Shown here in pieces: positions 52,420-60,784 of a DNA stretch of 64,000 nt (position 1 is the stretch's first letter; every line of letters starts with the position of its first letter). Location of the stretch: assembly GCF_000063445.1 (NCBI RefSeq), contig NC_009464.1, positions 2,356,001 to 2,420,000 on the forward strand, given 5' to 3'. The notes under the pieces were generated by a model, which saw only the letters and a list, made by a program, of their open reading frames with translations, had not been told where the DNA came from and did not search any database. The DNA is from Methanocella arvoryzae MRE50 (GTDB taxonomy: Archaea > Halobacteriota > Methanocellia > Methanocellales > Methanocellaceae). The position numbers and the translations under genes were made by a program.

Positions 52420-53115
52420 GTGAAAGCGTTCATCCTCTGCGGCGGCCGGGGCGAGAGGCTCAAGCCGATCACCGATAAGATCCCGAAGCCGATGGTACCC
52501 GTAGCTGGCAAGCCTATCCTGGAATACCAGGTCGATCTCTTGAAGAAGCATGGCGTCCGGGACATCGTGTTCCTCGTCGGCTGGTACGGCGAGGCGATAG
52601 AGGCCTATTTCGGCGACGGCAGCAAGTTCGGCATCCGGGCCGAGTACTCCTACGAAGACCCGAACAACCGTCTGGGCACCGCCGGGCCGATCAAGGCGGC
52701 GAAGGACAAGGTAGACGGCGCCATCATAGTCATGAACGGCGACATCATCTCCAACACCAACATAAGTGAGATCGTCGCGTTCCACACAAAAAAGAAGTGC
52801 CTAGGCACCATCAACATGATCAACATGCCCTCGCCCTTCGGCATCATCGACCTGAACGGCGATCACATCACCCAGTTCCGTGAGAAGCCCGTCCTGCCCT
52901 TCAAGATGAACGCAGGGCTATACGTTATCGAAGCCGACGTCGTCGACATGATGCCCGCAGTGGGTTCCATTGAGACCGACGTCTTCCCGAAGATAGCAGC
53001 AGAGGGGAAGCTGTGCGGCTACGACTCTACTGGAATATACTGGAGCGACGTAGGCACCCACAAAGACCTGGAGAAAGTGACCAAAGACGTCCAGTCTGGT
53101 GCTTTCAAGCTATAA
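52420..53115 (+). CDS. sugar-1-phosphate nucleotidyltransferase (mannose/glucose-1-P type)
   Basis: A 231-residue single-domain enzyme that joins a sugar-1-phosphate to NTP to give an NDP-sugar for surface glycans. Motifs are intact: GGRGERLKPITDKIPKP (nucleotide binding and Lys), VMNGDIISN and IYWSDVGTHKDLEKV (metal Asp residues), FREKPVLPFKMNAGLYV (sugar binding). The sugar cannot be told from sequence; GDP-mannose and glucose types are both possible. GTG start at 52420 directly after the stop of the inactive partner, with GAGGT upstream. Paired expression suggests a hetero-oligomer. Confidence 0.85.
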   Translation: MKAFILCGGRGERLKPITDKIPKPMVPVAGKPILEYQVDLLKKHGVRDIVFLVGWYGEAIEAYFGDGSKFGIRAEYSYEDPNNRLGTAGPIKAAKDKVDGAIIVMNGDIISNTNISEIVAFHTKKKCLGTINMINMPSPFGIIDLNGDHITQFREKPVLPFKMNAGLYVIEADVVDMMPAVGSIETDVFPKIAAEGKLCGYDSTGIYWSDVGTHKDLEKVTKDVQSGAFKL

Positions 53116-53192
53116 GCGAGAACGCCCCTCGCCTTATTATTATCATCACTTTTTCCGGGGTCATTTCACCGCGGAAGTGTACGACTAAATAG

Positions 53193-53474
53193 CAACCATA
53201 GAGGCACAGAATTACTGTTTTACCACAGAGGCACAGAGGTGCACAGAGAACTGGTAACCACAGAGGCACAGAGGTGCACAGAGAACTGGTAACCACAGAG
53301 GCACAGAGGTGCACAGAGAACTGGTAACCACAGAGGCACAGAGGTGCACAGAGTTACGTCTATAAAATGATTACCATTAAATTATTCGCTTAAAGTATCT
53401 CTGTGTTTCTCTGTGTCTCTGTGGTGAGCCGTTCTCTGTGTTTCTCTGTGTTTCTCTGTGCCTCTGTGGTGAAT
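53193..53474. repeat. palindromic word-repeat element D, copy 2, with 35-bp tandem units
   Basis: The left arm holds tandem units of period 35 (starting at 53253, 53288 and 53323, each GGTAACCACAGAGGCACAGA onward). The loop (about 53356-53396) has ATGATTACCATTAAATTATT, like copy 1. The right arm is CTCTGTGTTTCTCTGTGTCT, repeated. Lies between two convergent genes. Confidence 0.85.
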
Positions 53475-53485
53475 AGTAGGACTTT

Positions 53486-54541
53486 TCACTCTTTCTTCTC
53501 CTCTTCATGTTCATGCCTGTGGTGGATGTCAGGGCGGTGGGCGTGGGTGTGCCGGACCTCCTCATGGTGGTGCATACCCGATCCCGGTGTTTTGAACGGG
53601 TGGTGGGTGTCGGGCTCATAATAGTGTTCGTGGTAGACGGCGGTGTGGACGTGGACGTGGTCGTGGTGCTCGCCGAACAGGAGGGCGGCTCCGGCGATCA
53701 TCAGGGGCAGCGAGAGGAGGAGCTGCAGGCCCGGGGCGTCGGTGAAGAGTACGAGGGACAGGGCTGTGCCGGCAAAGGGTGCGATGCCGAACCATGCGCT
53801 GGTCCTGGCTGCTCCCATGCCTCTGGTGGCCCTGATGAACATGACGATGCTGAGCCCGTAGCACAGGGCGCCTACGATCAATACGATGACTACGGGAGTA
53901 ATGCCGGCGGGCATCTGCCGGCTCAGGGCGGCGGCCAGGATGAGTGAGAAGGTTCCTGCGGCCAGGCCTTTGATCAGCCCTATGGTGACCGGGTCTTTGG
54001 CCGATATCCGGCAGGTCACGTTGTTGTCGATGCCCCAGAATATGCATGCTCCCACGACTGCGAGAGCGCCGGCGGAAATTCCGAAAGCGCCTGAGAGGTC
54101 GAGGGTCAACACGGCAGCCGCTACCGTGATCAGGCCAATGGCAACCCACACTCTCCGCCCGACGGCTTCCCTGAAGGCCAGAACGGCAATGCTCGTCGTG
54201 GCGACGCACTCGAAGTTGAGCAGCAACGATGCGGTAGCCGCGGGCGTGGCCTGGAGGCCGAGCATCAGCAGGATCGGGGCTATGACGCCGCCGGAGATGG
54301 CGGAGGCTGCCAGCCAGGGGAGGTCAGTTTTAGCCAGGCCTGCTTCACGTTTTACGGTTCGCAGCCTGGTGGTGATCTTTGCCAGCAGCAACCCTGCCCC
54401 ACAGCCTAAATAAAGTAGCGCGGCAAGGACGATAGGGTCGACGCTACCCAGTAATGCTTTCGCCAGCGGCGCGCTGGCCCCGAACAGCGCCGCCCCGCCG
54501 ACGGCCAGAAACACGGGGTAAATCTGCTGCCGATCCATCAT
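53486..54541 (-). CDS. EamA/DMT-family transporter with histidine-rich tail
   Basis: A 351-residue inner membrane transporter with ten helices and two EamA repeats (FLAVGGAALFGASAPLAKAL; GALAVVGACIFWGIDNNVTC). The last 60 residues are cytoplasmic and carry about 20 histidines (EHHDHVHVHTAVYHEHYYEP; MHHHEEVRHTHAHRPD; HHRHEHEEEKKE), typical of metal-binding tails on nickel or zinc carriers. Substrate unknown; a metal, or metal-dependent gating, is plausible. ATG 54541 is chosen since GGAGGGAG lies just upstream; a second ATG follows. The longer frame opening at 54913 is not supported. The stop is 12 bases from repeat D copy 2. Confidence 0.82.
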   Translation of the reverse strand: MMDRQQIYPVFLAVGGAALFGASAPLAKALLGSVDPIVLAALLYLGCGAGLLLAKITTRLRTVKREAGLAKTDLPWLAASAISGGVIAPILLMLGLQATPAATASLLLNFECVATTSIAVLAFREAVGRRVWVAIGLITVAAAVLTLDLSGAFGISAGALAVVGACIFWGIDNNVTCRISAKDPVTIGLIKGLAAGTFSLILAAALSRQMPAGITPVVIVLIVGALCYGLSIVMFIRATRGMGAARTSAWFGIAPFAGTALSLVLFTDAPGLQLLLSLPLMIAGAALLFGEHHDHVHVHTAVYHEHYYEPDTHHPFKTPGSGMHHHEEVRHTHAHRPDIHHRHEHEEEKKE

Positions 54542-54632
54542 CTCTCCCTCCGCTATATTTGCGTCGGAAGCGTGAATAAAGTATCCTGTAATTACCGCAA
54601 AATATCTAACCGGGTGGAACCTACCGCTATTT

Positions 54633-55142
54633 ATGCGCCTGAAGGCTCTGTTGTACCTGCTCATCACAGGGATCCTGTCGATATCGCTCCTGGCGTCGGG
54701 ATGCACCCTGCCCCGGGCTACTCCTGCCCCGACGGGCACCCCGGTGCCCGGCTCGCCTGCAGATGCCGGAATACCTGAGATCTCTGATATGTCCCCTGTG
54801 GACACGGCGCTCGAAAGCAGGCCTGTCTTCATCGAGTTCGGCGCCCCCTGGTGTTTCTGGTGTGAACTGGAAAAGCCGGTGCTGGAGGACCTCTCGGCCG
54901 AGTACCCGGACATCGCCTTCTACAGCGCCAACGCCGACGAAAGCCCCCGTCTGGCAGACGATTTTTACGTGCAAGGCATCCCGGCGATGTACCTGATCGT
55001 TAAGAAAAACGCTGACGGCAGCTACGTGTACATTGACCCTGCAGGCAAGACGAGCAGTGACCGTGCTAAGTCGATGATCAGGGGATACCGGACCTACGAT
55101 CAGCTCAAGCCTCTTATGGAGGCGGCTGAGGCCGCGAAATAA
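54633..55142 (+). CDS. thioredoxin-like lipoprotein
   Basis: 169 residues: signal peptide and lipobox (SLLASGC, Cys about 24), a Pro/Thr-rich linker, then a thioredoxin domain (about 55-165). The redox site is EFGAPWCFWCELEKPVLEDL, a CFWC pair; the cis-Pro is in VQGIPAMYLIV. Likely a lipid-anchored thiol-disulfide protein outside the membrane, able to reduce or form disulfides. ATG 54633 heads the signal sequence. Divergent from the EamA gene across a gap of 91 bases. Confidence 0.82.
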   Translation: MRLKALLYLLITGILSISLLASGCTLPRATPAPTGTPVPGSPADAGIPEISDMSPVDTALESRPVFIEFGAPWCFWCELEKPVLEDLSAEYPDIAFYSANADESPRLADDFYVQGIPAMYLIVKKNADGSYVYIDPAGKTSSDRAKSMIRGYRTYDQLKPLMEAAEAAK

Positions 55143-55246
55143 TAGAGTGTTGTTTCAGTGCAAGTGAACGCACTGACGATTAACACTCTTTCTATCTCTT
55201 ATCTCTCTTTCACCCGCAATAAATTATAAATCCGCAGGCGCATAGT

Positions 55247-56086
55247 ATGAGTTTGAACGTCGGTGCCGTTATGGTTATGAAAGGTCTTGAGTTACCCGTA
55301 GAGAGCCTTGTGCAGTGCGAGAATCTGATCATGGATTCGATCGTGAAGATCGTGGAGCTCAGCAACTCCAGCGGGGCGACTATCGCGCTGAGCGGAGGCA
55401 TTGATTCGGCGCTGGTGGCGACGCTGGCTTCCCGGGTTGTGGATGTGTACGGGCTGCTCCTGCCGGACAGCGCCTCGACGACGCCGGAGGACATGAGGGA
55501 CGCGGAGTTGCTGGCGAAAGAGCTGGGCATTGACTGCGAGGTGATTGAGATCGGGGATCTGGTGCAGGCTGTCTATGACAGGAGGCCCAGGATAGGCCCT
55601 GCGGAGTGCCGGCTCGCCTACGCCAACGTCAAGCCCCGGATGCGGATGATCGTGAACTACTTTGCCGCCAACCTTGACGGCCGCGTCGTCCTGGGCACGG
55701 GCAACAAGACCGAGCTGCTCATGGGCTACTTCACCAAGTACGGCGACGGCGGCGTGGACATACTGCCTATCGGCGACCTGTACAAGACCCAGGTGAGGCA
55801 GATGGCAAAGCACCTGGAAGTACCTGCAGCCATCATCGAAAAGCCGCCTTCCGCAGGCTTGTGGGCCGGCCAGACGGACGAGGCTGAGATGGGCGCTACC
55901 TACGAGGAGATCGACTCAATTCTCTACGCCGTGTTCGACCTCGGGATGTCGCTGGAAGATGTGGAGAATGCCACTGGTGCCAGCGATGCGACTATTAAGA
56001 TGGTCATGGAGCGGGTGAAGAACAGCGAGCATAAGCGGAGCATGCCGCCTGTGGTGGGGCTGAGCGAAGTATTCTCGCGACAATAA
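55247..56086 (+). CDS. nadE: NH3-dependent NAD synthase
   Basis: A 279-residue NAD+ synthetase that amidates deamido-NAD with ammonia and ATP. The PP-loop TIALSGGIDSALVATLA holds the SGGxDS signature, and VLGTGNKTELLMGYFTKYGD with IEKPPSAGLWAGQTDEAEMG match the family. No glutaminase domain, so ammonia is used. A TATA-like AAATTATAAAT at 55221-55231 lies close before ATG 55247, fitting a leaderless start; ATG 55271 or 55280 would also give a full domain. Single gene. Confidence 0.92.
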   Translation: MSLNVGAVMVMKGLELPVESLVQCENLIMDSIVKIVELSNSSGATIALSGGIDSALVATLASRVVDVYGLLLPDSASTTPEDMRDAELLAKELGIDCEVIEIGDLVQAVYDRRPRIGPAECRLAYANVKPRMRMIVNYFAANLDGRVVLGTGNKTELLMGYFTKYGDGGVDILPIGDLYKTQVRQMAKHLEVPAAIIEKPPSAGLWAGQTDEAEMGATYEEIDSILYAVFDLGMSLEDVENATGASDATIKMVMERVKNSEHKRSMPPVVGLSEVFSRQ

Positions 56087-56141
56087 AATCTGCTCAAAAT
56101 ATTTTGATACCTGATTATAAAGACTGTAGGAAAATAATACA

Positions 56142-57877
56142 CCCACATTCCGCTGGTAATTTTTAGTCATAGTATTTTTTGTACGGTTCGCCTAACAGGT
56201 CAAGGATTGTTCGCAGATCGTCTGTGATATGAGTGATCTCGGTCAGACTGTGATTTTCTATGTTTACATGCACTTCAGCCACCCCTAAGAACAGGTAGAA
56301 TACCCATTTCATTGTAGGGTTTTGGATTCGTTTTTTAGTCTGGCTCCGAACAGTCTTCCCTGACGATTTCAGCTTCTCTCGAAGCTTCCATTCAAGTATG
56401 CTGTAGATGAGAAGGCACAAGACCATGATCATTGCCAGGGCCTCGATCCGCTCTGGTTTTTTCAGGTACACGTTCGATACTCGGAACGTGTCATCTTTCA
56501 GGAATCTGAATCCCCGTTCGACGATGCCCTGATCCTTGTAATCGGTGAGTAGTGATTCCCCGTCTCTTTCAACGTCGTTGGTGGCAATGATGAATCTACC
56601 CAGCCGCTCCCGTCTCCGAGTCACTTCTTCCTGGTTGGTCTTGATCGTTGCCTTAATCCTGTAAAACTCTTGAACCGGTTCGTTCTTCCTGGGTCTGCCT
56701 CTGCCATTCTTCTTCCGGAAGGCCTCCGTGGAAACCGCTTCGAATTTTACCAATGGGTGATCCAGGATCCATTTGTGGGCGGCTTTCAAAGCATCTTCTC
56801 CGCAAAAGAACTCTTGGTTACGCAGGTGCACGAAACTTTTCTCTGTAGCATCTAACTCCACCGATAGTTTCCGTTCGAAGGTGCCAGTCATCGTTTTCTG
56901 CATCTCCTTCGAATTGACCAGGATCCACTTCTGAGGGACTCCAGCATAATCAGACAGGGTCTCATAATACGAGTAACGCTGGTCCTTACAGGGTTTCAGC
57001 TCCACGTCACTTCCCAGAAGCTGAGCCGCCTCCTTGATCGTGTTCGGAACACGGCTAATCCAAAAAGTACTGACGCCAACACCCTGCAAATTCTCCTTCG
57101 TATAAAAGGCACTATCAGCAACATGATACACCTTATCCTTTGAACTGAGGCCACGTTTCAAAGATTCAACCATCTCCATGAGGCTCTTACGATCACTATG
57201 ATTCCCACTGAACGCCTTCATAAACAATGGCATACCATGATGGTTACAAGCTAACCCCACCACGAACCGTTTCAAGTCCCAACGCCCATCCTTAGGCAAC
57301 CCAAGATTGATCTTGATGTCCGCCTCCCCCTCTTCCGGGTACTCGCCATACAAGCTGAAACTAGTCGTATCCAAATGCAAAAGATGTGTACGTAAGCCCA
57401 GTTTCTTCATCACGCCATTAAGAATGATTTCGTTGAACAACTCGGTCGGCCCGTACTCGCTGATACAATCCAACGTCTTCCCCAAAGCATCATCATTCAA
57501 ATACTCAGGACTTACGCCCCCTCCAAGAAGCCGCTCACATGGCACTTTACTGAAAAACTCAGGAGTCATGTATAATGGCCGATCAACGAATCCCAGCCCA
57601 TTCAGGATCATCGCTTTAACCGTGACACCATGACCAATCCGATGCACCCGTTTTTTAGGAAGCACCTCATCGATAATGCCAGCTACCCCATACTCATCAT
57701 AACAGCCGGCAACCAATCCCAGATGATCAAGCATCCTCGTATCAACGTTTTTCATTAACCAGTGATACGAGAAGACAGCATAAAAACAAGAAGCAAGAAC
57801 AGCAAGCCATTACACTGCAAAAGCGACCCACTCAGGGCAGTAAATCAAAAACCCAAAATTTACCAGCGGAAAGTGGG
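56142..57877 (-). mobile_element. intact IS1634-like insertion sequence, 1736 bp, with 5-bp target duplication
   Basis: Ends CCCACATTCCGCTGGTAATT (from 56142) and the complement of CCCACTTTCCGCTGGTAAAT (to 57877), near-perfect inverted repeats, flanked by ATACA at 56137-56141 and 57878-57882. One transposase gene inside. The element sits between nadE and the end of the second pilin operon without breaking either. Confidence 0.88.
56163..57755 (-). CDS. IS1634-family transposase
   Basis: A 530-residue DDE transposase. LLHLDTTSFSLYGEYPE has the first Asp, VYHVADSAFYTKENLQGVGV the second, and KDQGIVERGFRFLKDDTFRV the catalytic Glu (Y-x2-Q..ER.FRFLK, typical of IS1634). The long insertion and length match the family. 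Start MKNVDTRMLDHLGLVAGCYD at 57755. The element has intact ends, so activity is possible. Confidence 0.92.
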   Translation of the reverse strand: MKNVDTRMLDHLGLVAGCYDEYGVAGIIDEVLPKKRVHRIGHGVTVKAMILNGLGFVDRPLYMTPEFFSKVPCERLLGGGVSPEYLNDDALGKTLDCISEYGPTELFNEIILNGVMKKLGLRTHLLHLDTTSFSLYGEYPEEGEADIKINLGLPKDGRWDLKRFVVGLACNHHGMPLFMKAFSGNHSDRKSLMEMVESLKRGLSSKDKVYHVADSAFYTKENLQGVGVSTFWISRVPNTIKEAAQLLGSDVELKPCKDQRYSYYETLSDYAGVPQKWILVNSKEMQKTMTGTFERKLSVELDATEKSFVHLRNQEFFCGEDALKAAHKWILDHPLVKFEAVSTEAFRKKNGRGRPRKNEPVQEFYRIKATIKTNQEEVTRRRERLGRFIIATNDVERDGESLLTDYKDQGIVERGFRFLKDDTFRVSNVYLKKPERIEALAMIMVLCLLIYSILEWKLREKLKSSGKTVRSQTKKRIQNPTMKWVFYLFLGVAEVHVNIENHSLTEITHITDDLRTILDLLGEPYKKYYD

Positions 57878-57886
57878 ATACAGTGC

Positions 57887-57922
57887 GTCGGAGATAAAAT
57901 AGATATCTATTTTATCTCCGAC
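57887..57922. terminator. 36-bp perfect palindrome after the second pilin operon
   Basis: GTCGGAGATAAAATAGAT followed by its exact complement. It lies 15 bases beyond the stop of the last pilin-like gene (minus strand), so a terminator is the first reading; the symmetry also allows a protein site. The IS duplication ends four bases away. Confidence 0.55.
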
Positions 57923-57937
57923 CCTCTGCCACCGCTT

Positions 57938-59458
57938 TTATCCCTGAGCTGCGAAGCTGGCCTCTAAGGTCCCCTCTGTCAGGTAAAGGTACTTGATATC
58001 GTTGCTGGACTTGAAGCTGATGTTGAGCCACGACGTCTTGTCGTCGTATTTCCATTTGGGTTTATTGTCGACATCAGTAGTGAACACAGGGTTTGTGTCT
58101 TGCAGCTGGGCCTGGTAACTCATCAGCCATAGGTAGTGCTGAATGAGGTCGTGCAGCGTCTTCTGTTCACCGATGTCTACGTCCCTGTATGTTGGATCGT
58201 CATACTCTGTCTTAGACGGGTCCGTATCGATGCTGCCAGGGGAATTCCACGGGTTCCAGGGCGAGCTCATGTTGCGGCCCCAGGAGGCGGAAGGTATCGA
58301 CGAATGAGGGTAGTCGCTTACCTGTTTATCAGGAGATTCACTGACGTAATTTAAGTACAGTTCGTGATTGAGCATGTTCAGGTCGATCGGATCCATCTCC
58401 TTACGGTAGTGTGGGTAAACCGTGTACCAGATCTCTGTCACGCCGTTTACCGGATCATTGTACACGAGTGTTATACTGGCATACTCTTTGTTATTGTTAC
58501 CTGTCGTCCGGTCTACGTATATGCGGAATTCTTGGCCCGAGGGGATCTTGGCGTCGAAGCTACCCCTATAGTCGTTCCCCTTGTTCTCGGGCATCAGGTG
58601 TAGGTTGAACAGGTCGATCGGAGCATCGTAGGACGTATCTAGACCGATAGTGTTGAAGCCGCTGCCAGCAGGTCCGGACTGTATCGGCGATCCGGTTCTC
58701 AGGGATACGTTGACACTGCTGTTCTTATCGTCTACGATCGCATCCGCCCTCGTCCGGAGGTTGATGTAGTCGGCCCACGCCTTGTAGTACTTCGACTTGA
58801 TGGTGATATTGATGGCGTGGTCGGAGGTGATCGGGTTGGCAAAGGTGTCATTGGGGTATATCAGCGTCGTGTTGGTCGAGTTTACGTTGATCAGGACTTT
58901 TCTGTTGCCAGTGGCCGAGATCGACTCGTCGCCCGAAATTCTCATGATCGGCAAGGTGAGCGTGACACCATTATAGTCGAAGTCCGGGGGTGAAATCATT
59001 AGGCTGCCATTATCCACATACTCCCATATGCCTCCGGCCTGGTAACCTACTTCACCATGGTCCATCACGCATCTGATGGTGCCGAGAGTGCCGTTATATA
59101 TCAGCTTGTTAGTTTTGGTAGTGTTGTTGTAGTCGTAGATCATGATGTGGCTGTCGTCCCAGGATCCGTTGATGTATACGGTGCCGTCTCGCAACTCGAA
59201 GGGAGCTTCCTGGTAGATCGATGTGCTAAACCTGGCTTTGCTTATCTTGGAGTCTGCGACGGTGAAGGCCTGCTCCGTACCGCTGTATTTCGACGCTGCC
59301 TGCGCATCGCCGACTATGGAGCTTCCGAGCAGGACGATCAAGACAATCGCCGTGGTGATTATTCCCAGCAGCAAAACCGCGCCGTATATCTCTGATACGG
59401 CGAGTTCTCGCCTCCGATTTATTTCTCCTGTAGCTTTCAAGATGGACATGTTAGCCAT
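57938..59458 (-). CDS. pilin-like protein, type 3a, large
   Basis: A 506-residue protein. After a charged lead (TGEINRRRELA) comes VSEIYGAVLLLGIITTAIVL, the VSExxG class III signal. The region EQAFTVADSKISKARFSTSI and the GGIWEYVDNGSLMISPP strand match the locus 1 protein at 42052. A C-terminal extension of about 250 residues ends DIKYLYLTEGTLEASFA, and the same ending (DIKYLYITEGILYTRLS) is on the partial gene at the right edge. Predicted minor pilin of the second operon; last gene, ended by a palindrome. Confidence 0.75.
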   Translation of the reverse strand: MANMSILKATGEINRRRELAVSEIYGAVLLLGIITTAIVLIVLLGSSIVGDAQAASKYSGTEQAFTVADSKISKARFSTSIYQEAPFELRDGTVYINGSWDDSHIMIYDYNNTTKTNKLIYNGTLGTIRCVMDHGEVGYQAGGIWEYVDNGSLMISPPDFDYNGVTLTLPIMRISGDESISATGNRKVLINVNSTNTTLIYPNDTFANPITSDHAINITIKSKYYKAWADYINLRTRADAIVDDKNSSVNVSLRTGSPIQSGPAGSGFNTIGLDTSYDAPIDLFNLHLMPENKGNDYRGSFDAKIPSGQEFRIYVDRTTGNNNKEYASITLVYNDPVNGVTEIWYTVYPHYRKEMDPIDLNMLNHELYLNYVSESPDKQVSDYPHSSIPSASWGRNMSSPWNPWNSPGSIDTDPSKTEYDDPTYRDVDIGEQKTLHDLIQHYLWLMSYQAQLQDTNPVFTTDVDNKPKWKYDDKTSWLNISFKSSNDIKYLYLTEGTLEASFAAQG

Positions 59459-59468
59459 ACCTCTTAGC

Positions 59469-60263
59469 CTATTTATTCTCTATAACCAGATAATCTGGAA
59501 CGATGCAAAGTTTTATGCCACCGGGGAAGGCTTTGCTGAGGATTAATTCCCCGTCACTCCCCTGGTGTTTCGCGAAGCCGAACTGTTGTTGCATATAGTT
59601 ACCAATAGCTTCTGCGTAGTCTCCGGAAATGGTTATCCTGATATGGTGAACCCCGGTGATCGATTTCGCACCGACAGAGTAGACTGACTGGGACATTTTG
59701 GAATAGTACGGGGTGCTGAATGTGAGCTGAACCGGCCCATTTCCGGAGATGAAGACGTAGCTGTACATCAGCGGTACTTCGTTGTACACAAAGGTCTCCC
59801 CGTTGCTGTATATCTCCGGCTCCCGGATCATGGTGGAGCCGTCGTTCCAGAGGGCGTATACTCCTCCGTCCACGTAAGCTACCCTGTTCGTGTTCTTAGT
59901 GTACTCTAGCACAGTCAGGGTCCTGTTGTCGAAGCCGAGGATGTTGGGCATAGTGCCGGCGTTATCACTATAGTAGGATATGTTGATGTAGCCCGTATCC
60001 CGGGTTGCTAGGGTGCCTCCATACATCTTGATTTCTGAAGATGCGTAGGGTAAGTTGTGCATTGCAACATTGTTACCGTTGTACGCCAGGATGTCGAAGC
60101 TTTCCTGGACGTTTTTCATGTGCCCTTCGTCGATGTAGGCGTTAAATATCGGGTATCCTACCGTGGAAATCAGGATAAAGGAAGTGATGAGTATGCCCGA
60201 TATCATGATATAGCCTATCGATTCGGATACGCCTGCATCTGAAGTCCTCGTCGATCCTTTCAT
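59469..60263 (-). CDS. pilin-like protein, type 3b (DAGVSESIG)
   Basis: 264 residues: MKGSTRTSDAGVSESIGYIM then ISGILITSFILISTVGYPIF, a class III signal and assembly helix. The outer domain has the shared GGVYALWNDGSTMIREPEIY strand seen as GGLWKMEGGYDSMITAPRIF in the 42052 product. ATG 60263 shares its A with the TGA of the preceding gene (TGATG), so translation is coupled; the longer frame opening at 60410 is not used. Confidence 0.78.
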   Translation of the reverse strand: MKGSTRTSDAGVSESIGYIMISGILITSFILISTVGYPIFNAYIDEGHMKNVQESFDILAYNGNNVAMHNLPYASSEIKMYGGTLATRDTGYINISYYSDNAGTMPNILGFDNRTLTVLEYTKNTNRVAYVDGGVYALWNDGSTMIREPEIYSNGETFVYNEVPLMYSYVFISGNGPVQLTFSTPYYSKMSQSVYSVGAKSITGVHHIRITISGDYAEAIGNYMQQQFGFAKHQGSDGELILSKAFPGGIKLCIVPDYLVIENK

Positions 60264-60778
60264 CAGAACACCATCAACGCTATTTTCGAGTTGCTGTCCG
60301 GGTAGAAGATTTTCCCCTTGTTCCCCGTGTTGTAGAATAAGGTCGTGTTTGCCACGCCTGTGTCCGAGTGGAAAGTGGCAGTCCTGTTTACGTCGACGTT
60401 CGAGCCCCACGCGACCTTGACCGTTCCGGTTTTGCTGGCATCGCTGTAGTTGATCTGGATCAGGTAATGATCCCCTCGCACTGCCGGCGGCAGGTCCAGT
60501 ATGACCGTGTAATCGGCAATCAGGTTGCCGTAGTAGTTGTCGTTATACTGGTTGTTGTACACGTTTGTGGAGGCCAGCGCCAGGCGGTTCGCAATGTCGC
60601 CAGCTATGATGCCTAACTGCTCGTCCAAGATCACTCGCTCCGTCGTCGAGATCACGTTGCCCAGCAGCAGGAGCAGGATGGTGAATAGAATGGCAGTGAT
60701 GGTCAGCGAGAGAATATATTCTATCAAGATACTCGTGCCGCTATCGTCTTTTATCCGATCTCCACGCATGTCTTTCAC
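60263..60778 (-). CDS. pilin-like protein, type 4 (DDSGTSILIEYI)
   Basis: 171 residues: MKDMRGDRIKDDSGTSILIE then YILSLTITAILFTILLLLLG. Matches the frameshifted locus 1 gene at 42985 (DEAGVSAVLEYMITFITAFI ... LFTILLVMFNG) and supports its repair. Mature part LGIIAGDIANRLALASTNVY parallels VGNEVAAKLLDTYLVAP. Start 60778 or 60769. Coupled to the next gene by TGATG. Confidence 0.78.
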   Translation of the reverse strand: MKDMRGDRIKDDSGTSILIEYILSLTITAILFTILLLLLGNVISTTERVILDEQLGIIAGDIANRLALASTNVYNNQYNDNYYGNLIADYTVILDLPPAVRGDHYLIQINYSDASKTGTVKVAWGSNVDVNRTATFHSDTGVANTTLFYNTGNKGKIFYPDSNSKIALMVF

Positions 60779-60784
60779 CCTCGC

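Noticed and set aside
53222-53355. Regular 35-bp repeats that could suggest a CRISPR array
   Set aside because: Units are directly joined with no unique spacers, and the region is the left arm of a hairpin element; no cas genes are nearby.
54542-54913. 124-codon N-terminal extension of the EamA transporter
   Set aside because: It is the antisense of the thioredoxin-like lipoprotein gene; a strong ribosome site stands before ATG 54541.
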